Origin: an uncultured Lachnospiraceae bacterium
GTDB lineage: Bacteria > Bacillota > Clostridia > Lachnospirales > Lachnospiraceae
DNA length: 64,000 nt
NCBI GenBank assembly: GCA_934408585.1
Contig: CAKRVA010000001.1
Coordinates: 384,836-448,835, forward strand
Direction: 5' to 3'
Positions 33,635 to 42,255 of this stretch are shown piece by piece. The position numbers were made by a program, and so were the translations under genes. Below the pieces are notes generated by a model, which searched no databases, was not told the origin of the DNA, and was given only the letters and a program-made list of their open reading frames with translations. Position 1 is the first letter of the stretch. Every line of letters starts with the position of its first letter.

Positions 33635-33900
33635 TTATGTGTTCCCCTTTCTAATGCCACTTTCAAAAAAACATGATATTGTTTAAATTCTATGATTGAA
33701 TTGACTTCTTCATCAAGCTTTCTTCCAACCTTGATACAGTCAGGCTCATAGAATATAACCTTGTCAAAGAGCTTCTTTAATACATCATGCATGACTCCTC
33801 TCTCCTCAATTTTTATCACAAGCAAGGGTGAATCAATGCTTACAGACTTTGAAATAATTACATCATTTCCACATATTTGCATAAATCTCGTAATTTCCAC
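33631..33900 (-). CDS. Unknown small protein coupled to darG and flavodoxin genes
   Basis: The frame starts at GTG 33900 or ATG 33882, both inside the last ~35 bp of darG, and ends in a 4-bp overlap with the flavodoxin gene. The ~83-89-aa product mixes beta strands (SKSVSIDSPLLVIKIEERG) and helices (VMHDVLKKLFDKVIFYEPDC). I recognise no family. The double overlap argues that it is expressed together with its neighbours. Alternatively it is the 3' remnant of an older gene into which the darTG cassette was inserted; its N-terminus in the darG overlap is compatible with that. Confidence 0.5.
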   Translation of the reverse strand: MEITRFMQICGNDVIISKSVSIDSPLLVIKIEERGVMHDVLKKLFDKVIFYEPDCIKVGRKLDEEVNSIIEFKQYHVFLKVALERGTHK

Positions 33901-34897
33901 AAATATCTTTTGTAACTATGTTTGTTTCAACTAGATAATTTATACACTCTTTTATATAACTTTTAGAAAATCTTTTTGCTTTGTCCTCCGACCATTCCTT
34001 AAAACACTTAACAATATCATCTTCGGAAATTGGATTATTCTTTTGAACAATAAACAGAACAGTGGCAACTCCCTCCAATTTTTTGTCTGTTGCAATTTGA
34101 TTAACGTAAGATGTTGCTTTATCAATTGCTGGAAGTAATTTTGCTAGTTTTTCCTCTGTCTTTTTACTACATATTACATTATATACTTTGTCGTATGTGT
34201 CGCGTGAATTAGTTAAACCATAATATTTTTGATACTCATTCAGAGATTTTGCAACAATGTCTATTGAATGTGCATATGGTCCATACTTCCATTTATCAAA
34301 CTTAAAATACTCTTCATCTAAAAAATAGTTTGTAAAATAACCAGCTTTTTGTAATCTTAACGAATTAAACTTTTTTAAATGCAATCGTATTTGCAATAAT
34401 ACCAGTCCTGAAACACTTATATCCGGTGCTTGCTTAGGTATAGCTTTATAAGAAATAGATGGTTCATATACTAAAAAAGTATATCCCTCCTCAAAGCTTT
34501 GCAATTTATCAATAATAATCCGTTTTACAATATTCCAATCAAGACCACCATTCCCACATCCTAATGGTGGAATTGCAATTACTTTAGGTTTGTATTCTGC
34601 AATAAATTTAACAAGCATATCCAAACCTTTTTCAATGTAATCTATCTTAGATTTTTCTCTCCATTTATCTTTAGTCGGAAAATTTACTATCCATATACCG
34701 TCTTCTTTATAATAATGAATAGTACCTATCCTAAGCTTTCCTGTTTTACATGCTTTAACATAATCCAGATTATTTTGCGGAAAACGTAACTTAAACTGAT
34801 ACGCAATCCCCTTTCCCATAAATCCTTCACAATTAACCGTATTTATAAGACAATCTGCACCAGAATCAAAAATATTGCCTGTAACAAATTCTATCAT
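33863..34897 (-). CDS. darG: DarG: macro-domain antitoxin of DarTG
   Basis: Residues ~1-150 are a macrodomain of the DarG/TARG1 type (MIEFVTGNIFDSGADCLINT, NCEGFMGKGIAYQFK, IPPLGCGNGGLDW), which removes ADP-ribose from thymidines in single-stranded DNA. The remaining ~190 residues (from ISVSGLVLLQIRLHLKKF) form the DarT-binding C-terminal region that blocks the toxin directly. It also contains a tract KFDKWKYGPYAHSIDIVAKS seen in such tails. RBS AAAGGAGG precedes the ATG 24 bp after darT. The antitoxin follows the toxin, as is usual for DarTG. Confidence 0.9.
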   Translation of the reverse strand: MIEFVTGNIFDSGADCLINTVNCEGFMGKGIAYQFKLRFPQNNLDYVKACKTGKLRIGTIHYYKEDGIWIVNFPTKDKWREKSKIDYIEKGLDMLVKFIAEYKPKVIAIPPLGCGNGGLDWNIVKRIIIDKLQSFEEGYTFLVYEPSISYKAIPKQAPDISVSGLVLLQIRLHLKKFNSLRLQKAGYFTNYFLDEEYFKFDKWKYGPYAHSIDIVAKSLNEYQKYYGLTNSRDTYDKVYNVICSKKTEEKLAKLLPAIDKATSYVNQIATDKKLEGVATVLFIVQKNNPISEDDIVKCFKEWSEDKAKRFSKSYIKECINYLVETNIVTKDICGNYEIYANMWK

Positions 34898-34921
34898 GGC
34901 AACCTCCTTTCTTCTTGAATT

Positions 34922-35521
34922 TTAAACATTAAACCAAACTTCTTGAATGTATATATTGGGTGGCGGAAAATCAACTCCATTATCATTCAAAATTCTAATC
35001 ACTTTATCTCTTACTATATCGGACTTTACATACATACAATAAAATTCATTAATATATATCGTCTTCTCGGTAAGGCACTCCGCCATTTTTACCTGTTTTG
35101 CATATCCATCGAGTCTATTCTTTTCTTGCAAAGTTTCCCAGTCAATTTTCTCAAATCCTTCATCATAATTATACAACTGACACTCGCTAACCGAAAGTGG
35201 ATGTTTAGGTAAAATTTTATAATTATCAAGTTGCGCTTTTCCTCTAGTAATACAAAGGTATATCATATCCTCATTTTGATATTTATGCTTTACCACAACA
35301 TCAAATGCTGAATATGGATGAAAATGAAATGGAGTATAAATATCCAAACCAAGTTCCTGCCTTTTTGATATTATTTGTGCATCCGCAATATCTCCAAATC
35401 CAAGTCTCTGCTCTATTACTTTTCTTCTTGGTAGCATTCCATGGTCAATAATTGATTTCAAATTACTCAGTTTTGTTAAATGATACAATAAATTTTGATT
35501 TTTTACTGTTTCAATCCCCAC
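34922..35521 (-). CDS. darT: DarT: ssDNA thymidine ADP-ribosyltransferase toxin
   Basis: At 199 aa this has the DarT (DUF4433) layout. The N-terminal NAD-binding segment (NLLYHLTKLSNLKSIIDHGM, with H14) is followed by GFGDIADAQI, the conserved YTPFHFHPYSAFDV and the catalytic Glu region KMAECLTEKTI (E148). DarT uses NAD+ to ADP-ribosylate thymidine in single-stranded DNA, stalling replication. It acts in phage defence and toxin-antitoxin systems. A GTG start with a perfect GGAGG lies 14 bp after the rlmD stop, so it may be read from the rlmD promoter. DarG follows and would neutralise it. Confidence 0.9.
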   Translation of the reverse strand: MGIETVKNQNLLYHLTKLSNLKSIIDHGMLPRRKVIEQRLGFGDIADAQIISKRQELGLDIYTPFHFHPYSAFDVVVKHKYQNEDMIYLCITRGKAQLDNYKILPKHPLSVSECQLYNYDEGFEKIDWETLQEKNRLDGYAKQVKMAECLTEKTIYINEFYCMYVKSDIVRDKVIRILNDNGVDFPPPNIYIQEVWFNV

Positions 35522-35535
35522 TAATATACCTCCTT

Positions 35536-37185
35536 CTATATTACCTTAAAATACCTCAATGCATCCTTAATATACTCCACCTTTTCCTGCGGACACTGCT
35601 TTACCTCAGGATTCTCTTTCTTAGACTTATTGTAGTTCTCACCCATGTCCAGACCACACATCCGCTTTACCTGTGCAATATAAGAAGTATGCACATTCAC
35701 ACCATACTTGTCTTTCACATATTCCTTAATCTTTGAATAAGTAGCCTTTTCTTGTGGTGTATAATTACTCTCTTCATCAGGCTCCATTGTAAGCTCAATC
35801 TTAGGTGTATCTTTTTTGAGGGATAAATTGACAACCGTCTCCACATTCGCTGTCCAGGGGAACTGATCCACTGCCACTGCCTTTTCTACATGGTATCCAT
35901 TCGCAAGGAAAACCTCCAGGTCGCGTACAAGGCTTGTTGGTTTGCAGGAAATATACACCAGCTTCGGGATTCCATAAGCAATGATTTTCGTTAATGCCTT
36001 GGGATGTATTCCATCGCGCGGTGGGTCAAGGATAATCATATCGGGTTTATCTGTAATATCATCCAATACCTTTAATACATCACCCGCAATAAATTCGCAG
36101 TTATGTAAACCATTTAGTTCTGCGTTTATCTTTGCAGCCTCTACCGCTTCTTCCACAATCTCAACACCGATTACCTTCCGGGCAACAGGTGCCATCAGCT
36201 GTGCAATCGTTCCGGTTCCGCTGTATAAGTCAAAGACAACATTTCCGTCCCCCTCAAGATTCCCCACATATTCTCTTGCAGTTTCATAAAGCACTTCTGC
36301 ACCAAGGGAATTTGTCTGGAAAAAGGAAAAAGTAGAAATTTTGAATTTCAATCCCAGCAGCTCTTCCTCAATATATTCACGACCATATAATACCCGTGTT
36401 TCGTCACTCTGTACAACATCTGCCACAGAATCATTTATAATATGTAATACACCTGTTATTTTACCGGCTAAATCAAGATTTAATAACTTGTCTTTCCATT
36501 CCTGAACGGTTTTGTCATGCTCAGGCTTTTCTGAGGTTGTAACAAGTGCAACAAGAATCTCTCCTGTTTTCTTTGCCTTGCGCACCAAAAGATGACGTAG
36601 GAATCCTTCATGTCGTAAACGATGATAAAAACTGCAACCCGAAAAATGCTCCCTCGTTAATGTCAGGATTTTACGATAATCTTCATCTACAATCTTACAA
36701 TTTTCTACGGATACAATATCATAAAAGCTTCCTCTTTTATGCATTCCAAGAGAAAGAGGTCCATCCTTATATTCATTGCCAAATGAGAATTCCATCTTAT
36801 TCCGGTACTCATATGGCTCCGGACTTCCTTTTATTCCCTGGAACTCCCAGCTTTCCTCCTGCTGATTAAGAACACTGTCCAATAATTTTTTTACCTGCTG
36901 TTCTTTTATTTCAAGCTGTTTCTCATAGGGAAGAGAAATATAAGTGCAGCCACCGCACTGTCCAAAATGAGGACAGGGACTGTCGCATTCCATAGGAGAA
37001 TGTTCTTCCAGTGTCAGCATTCTCCCCTCCGCCTTATTGTTACGCTTCTTTTGTATGACAAGTGTTATTTTTTGTCCCGGAAGTACATTTTTAACAATAC
37101 ATGTTCCTTCCTGCGTAGTTACTACCCCTTTATTCGGGAAGTCTACCCGTTCTACAACACCCGATAATACTTGTCCTTTTTTCAT
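35536..37185 (-). CDS. rlmD: RlmD-type 23S rRNA (uracil-C5) methyltransferase with C-terminal extension
   Basis: SAM-dependent RNA methyltransferase acting on 23S rRNA. An N-terminal TRAM domain (GVVERVDFPNKGVVTTQEGT) is followed by the [4Fe-4S] cysteines (CDSPCPHFGQCGGC). The Rossmann methylase domain shows FDLYSGTGTIAQLMAP, ILDPPRDGIHPKAL and the catalytic Cys in YISCKPTSLVRDL. At 549 aa it is ~90 residues longer than E. coli RlmD. The extra tail (ATYSKIKEYVKDKYGVNVHT, YIAQVKRMCGLDMGENYNKS) is a small helical, helix-turn-helix-like domain seen in some Clostridial homologs. RBS AAAGGAG precedes the ATG. Confidence 0.92.
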   Translation of the reverse strand: MKKGQVLSGVVERVDFPNKGVVTTQEGTCIVKNVLPGQKITLVIQKKRNNKAEGRMLTLEEHSPMECDSPCPHFGQCGGCTYISLPYEKQLEIKEQQVKKLLDSVLNQQEESWEFQGIKGSPEPYEYRNKMEFSFGNEYKDGPLSLGMHKRGSFYDIVSVENCKIVDEDYRKILTLTREHFSGCSFYHRLRHEGFLRHLLVRKAKKTGEILVALVTTSEKPEHDKTVQEWKDKLLNLDLAGKITGVLHIINDSVADVVQSDETRVLYGREYIEEELLGLKFKISTFSFFQTNSLGAEVLYETAREYVGNLEGDGNVVFDLYSGTGTIAQLMAPVARKVIGVEIVEEAVEAAKINAELNGLHNCEFIAGDVLKVLDDITDKPDMIILDPPRDGIHPKALTKIIAYGIPKLVYISCKPTSLVRDLEVFLANGYHVEKAVAVDQFPWTANVETVVNLSLKKDTPKIELTMEPDEESNYTPQEKATYSKIKEYVKDKYGVNVHTSYIAQVKRMCGLDMGENYNKSKKENPEVKQCPQEKVEYIKDALRYFKVI

Positions 37186-37212
37186 GGTTTACTCCTTTAT
37201 ATGATGCTTTGA

Positions 37213-37250
37213 CCGAAAAAAACAGGATGTGCACCTGCACATCCTGTCAT
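37213..37250 (-). terminator. Terminator after the acidic membrane protein gene
   Basis: ACAGGATGTGC / GCACATCCTGT perfect arms (37222-37247) with a seven-base T run on the minus strand. Confidence 0.9.
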
Positions 37251-37270
37251 TTGATACACCATATCTTTCT

Positions 37271-37579
37271 TTATTCTTCTTTTTCATCATCTACAAAATG
37301 GGAATCCTCGTCATCATCCTCATCTTCAAAGAAATCATCCTCAAATTCATCGTCTAAATCATCATCAAAGTCTTCCATATAATCCGGAATCACAAAACGA
37401 TATACGGCATATGCAATTGCTGCTACCGCAGCTATAATTCCAATGATTGCAAAAATGCACAAAAGTACATTTTTCTTTTCCTTCTTTTCTTCTACTTCTT
37501 CCTTATGATTAAGTAAATCTTTTAATTCTCTGATATCATGCTGTTTTGCAAAATTAACCCATTCTTCCACTTTATTCAT
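37271..37579 (-). CDS. Small membrane protein with acidic tail
   Basis: About 102 aa. It starts MNKVEEWVNFAKQHDIRELK, has one membrane helix (VLLCIFAIIGIIAAVAAIAY) and an extremely acidic C-terminus (DDDLDDEFEDDFFEDEDDDE). Start chosen at the ATG after GTGAGGAT; a longer frame from 37612 is possible. It lies 96 bp downstream of pcrA on the same strand and is followed by a strong terminator. I know of no assigned function. Confidence 0.75.
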   Translation of the reverse strand: MNKVEEWVNFAKQHDIRELKDLLNHKEEVEEKKEKKNVLLCIFAIIGIIAAVAAIAYAVYRFVIPDYMEDFDDDLDDEFEDDFFEDEDDDEDSHFVDDEKEE

Positions 37580-37675
37580 ATCCTCACCATATCCTTTCGT
37601 AAAGATTTTCAAGTTATAGTATAACCTTCTTTTTATTTAATATAACATTTCTAACAAAAATTAACAATATGATTT

Positions 37676-39910
37676 TTAGATTCGAACAAGCTTGGCAAAT
37701 GCTGCATACATAATCTTCTGACCGGCATCGTCAAAGTCTACGGTTACCTTATAATCTCTTGGTCCCGGTTCAATATCCAGCACAAATCCTTCCCCATATT
37801 TTACATGCTTTACACGGTCGCCTATATCATAGTCCGGTTTTCCTGCGGAAACATTCCCTACGCCCTTCGAAATGCCAAGTGCTCCAAAAGAACCGACTCC
37901 GCCACCTGCGATATATGGCTTATTTTCGATTGCCGTACGCTTTGGCATCGGTGTGGCGATTGGCTTATATTTCGGCGAAGGTATCTTGTTATCCATCAAT
38001 TCTTCGGGAATTTCCTTAACAAACCGGCTGACCGCATTCATCTGTGTTTCTCCGCGAACCATACGCATCTTGGCATAGCAGAGTGTCAGGTCATCTTTTG
38101 CCCTGGTAATTCCAACATATGCCAGTCTTCGTTCCTCTTCCATTTCTGCGGAATCATCAGATGTAATGGTCATATAACTCGGGAAAATTCCGTCTTCCAT
38201 ACCGGCAAGATACACATGGGAAAATTCCAACCCCTTGGCACTATGCAAGGTCATCAATAGCACTCGGTTATCATCCTCTTCCAAATGATCAATGTCTGCT
38301 ACCAGTGCAACCTCTTCCAGGAACTGTCCCAGCGTCGGCATATCATTTTCTTCCTCATATGATGTAATCTTACTCAATAATTCCTCGATATTTTCAATAC
38401 GGTTCTGAGCATCCTCTTCGTCATTTACATCCATCTCACGAATGTAGTCTGTCGTATCCAGGATATCTTTCATAAGTCCTTTTAACCCATATGTCGGCAG
38501 ACTGCTGCGAAATACCTGAATCATATTTACAAAGCCACGTATTTTCTCCGCTGCTTTTCCAATTCCGTTAATTTCATCGACACGGCATAACGCATCATAG
38601 AAACTGATTTCATGCATTTCGGCATAATCCTGCACCTTTGCAATCGTTGTCGCTCCAATTCCGCGTTTTGGGATGTTGATGATTCGTCTTACCGCCAGAT
38701 CATCCCTTCCATTGTCAATGGTCTTCAAATAAGCAAGTAAATCCTTAATTTCTCTTCTGGCATAGAAGTTCGTTCCTCCTACGACGTCATAAGGGATTCC
38801 TTCTACCACAAAACGTTCCTCCAAAAGACGTGCCTGTGCATTGGTACGGAATAGTACCGCGCAATCCCCCGCCTGTACTTCGCCATTTTTTACTTTCCGG
38901 CTTACATCATCAGCAATAAATTCCGCTTCTTCATATGCATTATCAAACTGTCGGAAATGAATACGGTTTCCGGCTCCCCGGTCCGTCCATAACGTCTTGC
39001 TTTTTCTTCCAACATTGTTTCGTATTACTGCATTTGCAGCATCTAACACATTCTGCGTAGAACGATAATTCTGTTCCAGACGGATAACTGTTGCATCCGG
39101 ATAAACCTTTTCAAAATCCAAAATATTCCGGATATTTGCACCACGGAATTTATAAATAGACTGGTCATCGTCACCCACAACGCAGATATTCCGGTGTCCT
39201 TCTGCCAGAAGGCGGATTAACTGGAACTGCGCGGTATTCGTATCCTGATATTCATCCACCATGATGTATTTGAATCGACGCTGATAGCTTTCCAACACGT
39301 CCGGGCAGGTACGAAACAACTCTACGCAATTCATAATTAAGTCATCAAAATCCATAGCATTGCTTTTCTTCAGGATATTCTGATATTCCTTATAAGCAGC
39401 TGCAATCTTCTGCTTGCGAAAATCTCCCATGGTCTTAATATCATACTCATCCGGTTGTATCAATTCATCCTTTGCTGACGATATTGCCGAAAGAATTGTC
39501 CGCTCCTTCATCATTTTGGTATCAATCTGAAGTCTTTTGCAGATATCCTTCATAACGGACTTCTGATCATCCGAATCGTAAATTGTAAAATTATTATCAT
39601 ACCCCAGCCGGTCTGCATATCTGCGAAGAATTCTTACGCAGGTAGAATGAAATGTGGTTACCCAGATGCTGTCAGAACCCATTCCAACAAGGCGCTCCAC
39701 ACGCTCTTTCATTTCTCCGGCTGCCTTATTTGTAAAAGTAATTGCCATAATGTTATAAGCATTTACGCCCAGTTCATCAATCAAATAGGCAATACGATGC
39801 GTAAGAACGCGTGTCTTACCGGAACCGGCTCCTGCAAGAAGTAATACCGGTCCTTCTGTCGTAAATACACCTTTTTTCTGTTCTTCGTTTAATGTGTCAT
39901 AAATGCTCAT
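37676..39910 (-). CDS. pcrA: ATP-dependent DNA helicase PcrA
   Basis: SF1A 3'-5' helicase for repair, rolling-circle replication and removal of RNA polymerase/RecA. Motifs in order: Q motif LNEEQKKGV, Walker A LLAGAGSGKTRVLTHR (~26-41), TFTNKAAGEMKER, Walker B DEYQDTN, GDDDQSIYKFRGA, RLEQNYRSTQNVL, MTLHSAKGLEF and EEERRLAYVGITRAKD. The C-terminal Tudor-like module (DRVKHVKYGEGFVLDIEPGP) binds RNA polymerase in PcrA. 744 aa is the expected length. RBS AGGAG precedes the ATG. Confidence 0.97.
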   Translation of the reverse strand: MSIYDTLNEEQKKGVFTTEGPVLLLAGAGSGKTRVLTHRIAYLIDELGVNAYNIMAITFTNKAAGEMKERVERLVGMGSDSIWVTTFHSTCVRILRRYADRLGYDNNFTIYDSDDQKSVMKDICKRLQIDTKMMKERTILSAISSAKDELIQPDEYDIKTMGDFRKQKIAAAYKEYQNILKKSNAMDFDDLIMNCVELFRTCPDVLESYQRRFKYIMVDEYQDTNTAQFQLIRLLAEGHRNICVVGDDDQSIYKFRGANIRNILDFEKVYPDATVIRLEQNYRSTQNVLDAANAVIRNNVGRKSKTLWTDRGAGNRIHFRQFDNAYEEAEFIADDVSRKVKNGEVQAGDCAVLFRTNAQARLLEERFVVEGIPYDVVGGTNFYARREIKDLLAYLKTIDNGRDDLAVRRIINIPKRGIGATTIAKVQDYAEMHEISFYDALCRVDEINGIGKAAEKIRGFVNMIQVFRSSLPTYGLKGLMKDILDTTDYIREMDVNDEEDAQNRIENIEELLSKITSYEEENDMPTLGQFLEEVALVADIDHLEEDDNRVLLMTLHSAKGLEFSHVYLAGMEDGIFPSYMTITSDDSAEMEEERRLAYVGITRAKDDLTLCYAKMRMVRGETQMNAVSRFVKEIPEELMDNKIPSPKYKPIATPMPKRTAIENKPYIAGGGVGSFGALGISKGVGNVSAGKPDYDIGDRVKHVKYGEGFVLDIEPGPRDYKVTVDFDDAGQKIMYAAFAKLVRI

Positions 39911-39941
39911 AATTAAGGCAAACTCCTGTTTTCATTTCCAA

Positions 39942-40709
39942 TTATTTCACTTCTTCAATATTGCTAAAAGTCCATGCATAAATGTTCAACTCCACAATTG
40001 GTGTTCCACAGTATGCACACACCTTGCTTCCAAGTCCTGTAATCGGAGCACCACAGTTTGGACAGTTGAGTCCTAGCGAATGGTCTGTTTCCTTTTCTAC
40101 CATATTACGATCCTGTATATAAATCACACTGGTATTATATTTTGACTGGGTATATAATTCACTGCTTCCTGCAAGAAGCTTTCCGTTCCTATCGGTTTTC
40201 GTATAATAATACTGAAGTGCAGTCTGAAACGTAATAATACATCTTCCGTTTCTTTTCTTGTAATCCGCCAGTTCTGTGCGATGCAATTTGATTTCCTGAT
40301 AGCTTTCACGTATTCCCGCATCTCTTAGCATGGAAATTTTCATGGCAAGTTTATCCTTTAATTCCTGCCCCCCCTCACTCAGAAGTGAAGCCTGCATTCC
40401 ATTAATCGCTAACAGATAAGAAGTCAGGGCATTCTCTGCCCTGACTTTCATCTCATCATATTGAAATTCAGGAAAATCCTTTTTTATTTTGGGCAAGTAA
40501 AGACTTGTCATAGCTGCAACAGATTTCGGAGATGTGGAACTTTCGAGTTCCACCTGCTTGAGTCCTTTCATAATGTCATCCGTTCCAAATGCCATATTGG
40601 AAAAGGACTGCACTTTCTTTTTTACCTTCCGGACAGTTACAACTACTGCCACAAAAATAACCAGGAAAACAATCGCACTAAATGTTATACCGATTGCTGA
40701 TAAAGACAT
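39942..40709 (-). CDS. Membrane-anchored zinc-ribbon protein
   Basis: One N-terminal membrane helix (IGITFSAIVFLVIFVAVVVT) is followed by a basic stretch. A central region (~90-200: VRAENALTSYLLAINGMQAS, KKRNGRCIITFQTALQYYYT) resembles a Tim44/calcineurin-like import domain in some proteins, though I am not certain. A C-terminal zinc ribbon (CPNCGAPITGLGSKVCAYCG) ends the protein. It lies 26 bp downstream of the SPFH/zinc-ribbon gene and is probably co-transcribed. The pair looks like a membrane-associated complex of unknown role. Confidence 0.7.
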   Translation of the reverse strand: MSLSAIGITFSAIVFLVIFVAVVVTVRKVKKKVQSFSNMAFGTDDIMKGLKQVELESSTSPKSVAAMTSLYLPKIKKDFPEFQYDEMKVRAENALTSYLLAINGMQASLLSEGGQELKDKLAMKISMLRDAGIRESYQEIKLHRTELADYKKRNGRCIITFQTALQYYYTKTDRNGKLLAGSSELYTQSKYNTSVIYIQDRNMVEKETDHSLGLNCPNCGAPITGLGSKVCAYCGTPIVELNIYAWTFSNIEEVK

Positions 40710-40735
40710 ACTTCTCTCTCCCGTTATCTCAAATT

Positions 40736-42070
40736 CTACTGAATATCATTGTCATCAAATGGATCACCGCACTCCGGACAGAATTTTGGTGGATTCTTAG
40801 GATCTTCCGGTTCCCATCCGCACTTGTCACACTTATACAAAGGGGCACCTGCCGGTTTCTTTGCTCCACACTCGGAACAGAACTTTCCTTTATTTACTGC
40901 ACCACAGCTGCAAGTCCAGCCTGCTTCATCTGCTGGCTTTGGTGCTCCACATTCTGCACAGAATTTTCCGGTATTACCTGCTTTTCCGCAAGAACAGGTC
41001 CAGCCTGCTGCGGCTGCCTGAGGTGCTGCTGCCTGCTGAGGTGCAGCCTGCTGCTGTGCTCCGCCCATTGCAAAAAGGTTCTGAGCATTCATTCCACCTG
41101 CCATATTTGCCATGTTCATTCCTGCAAATGCCATCATAGGACCGGTAGAAGTATTTGCTGCTGCAGACTTCATAGCTTCTGCCTGAGCACCAACAAGTGT
41201 TGCTGCTGCCATATTCGGGTTACGAAGAACAGCACTCTTCTGAAGCTCTTTAATCATTGCTTCATCTTCTTCAGATGCCTTCATGGTGTTGATACCGAAG
41301 GATACGATTTCAAGACCACGAAGCTGTGCCCATTTTTCAGAAAGAACTTCGTTTAACGCATCTGCCAGCTCCATCGTATGAGCAGGAACTGCACTGTAAC
41401 GGATTCCCATTGCAGAAATCTTTGCAAATGCCGGCTGTAAAGCAGTCATCAACTCTGTCTTTAACTGGCTGTCGATTTCACTTCTCTCATAATCGTTTAC
41501 TACGTTACCGCATACATTGGTATAGAACAGAATCGGGTCAACAATGTGATAAGAATATTCACCATTACAACGAATGGAAATATCAATATCAAGACCGATG
41601 TTTTCATCTACTACACGGAATGGAACCGGATTTGCTGTTCCATATTTGTTTCCCATAATTTCCTTTGTATTAAAGAAATAAACTCTCTGGTCTTTTGCGG
41701 TTTCTCCACCAAAGGTAAAACGCTTTCCAATGGTCGCAAAAGTCTTTTTAATATTTTCGCCCAGGCTTCCGCAGAACAAACTCGGCTCTGTAGAAGTATC
41801 ATACTTAAATTCACCTGCTTCTGCACAGAATTCAACAACTTTTCCCTGATCAACAATAATCATACACTGTCCTTCATTAACAGCGATCACGGAACCATTG
41901 GAAATGATATTGTCTTCTCCTTTATTATTTCCGGCACCACGTCCCTGCTGCCGCTTATGTCCTTTCGTAACAAGTACGTCACTGTCTAAGGAATCACAGT
42001 AAAAATACTCTAACCACTGATCTGCTACCACGCCACCAACTGCGCTCTTAACAGCTTTAATCAATCCCAT
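40736..42070 (-). CDS. SPFH-domain protein with C-terminal zinc ribbons
   Basis: Residues ~25-260 form an SPFH-type domain of the YdjI/'virion core' group (VTKGHKRQQGRGAGNNKGED, GQCMIIVDQGKVVEFCAEAG, DIDISIRCNGEYSYHIVDPI, TELMTALQPAFAKISAMGIR). A Gln/Ala-rich linker (~325-350) leads to three CxxC zinc ribbons (GWTCSCGKAGNTGKFCAECG; WTCSCGAVNKGKFCSECG; YKCDKCGW..FCPECG). YdjI in Bacillus takes part in envelope-stress responses together with other membrane-protecting proteins; that role here is inference. RBS GGAGGG precedes the ATG. The next gene also carries a zinc ribbon. Confidence 0.85.
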   Translation of the reverse strand: MGLIKAVKSAVGGVVADQWLEYFYCDSLDSDVLVTKGHKRQQGRGAGNNKGEDNIISNGSVIAVNEGQCMIIVDQGKVVEFCAEAGEFKYDTSTEPSLFCGSLGENIKKTFATIGKRFTFGGETAKDQRVYFFNTKEIMGNKYGTANPVPFRVVDENIGLDIDISIRCNGEYSYHIVDPILFYTNVCGNVVNDYERSEIDSQLKTELMTALQPAFAKISAMGIRYSAVPAHTMELADALNEVLSEKWAQLRGLEIVSFGINTMKASEEDEAMIKELQKSAVLRNPNMAAATLVGAQAEAMKSAAANTSTGPMMAFAGMNMANMAGGMNAQNLFAMGGAQQQAAPQQAAAPQAAAAGWTCSCGKAGNTGKFCAECGAPKPADEAGWTCSCGAVNKGKFCSECGAKKPAGAPLYKCDKCGWEPEDPKNPPKFCPECGDPFDDNDIQ

Positions 42071-42255
42071 ATTTCTTTCCCTCCATTTTCTTCTCGAGTT
42101 ATGTACTCACTTCTTCCATTATACATATTTTGTCGTGTTATGTCTATACATTTCCCCGTTCATCCATTCACCATTTTCCTGAAACCTTCATAATATTAAA
42201 CCATCACGATAACGCCATGCCACCCAAAAGGCATGTGCATCGACATGGAGGTATT

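Noticed and set aside
40682..41356. 224-codon Cys-rich plus-strand frame
   Set aside because: It is antisense to the SPFH/zinc-ribbon gene, where Ala/Gln-rich codons read as Cys/Ser on the other strand.
42130..42255. N-terminal 42-residue extension of the orphan receptor
   Set aside because: It precedes a normal lipoprotein signal, and the strong RBS lies directly before the ATG at 42256.
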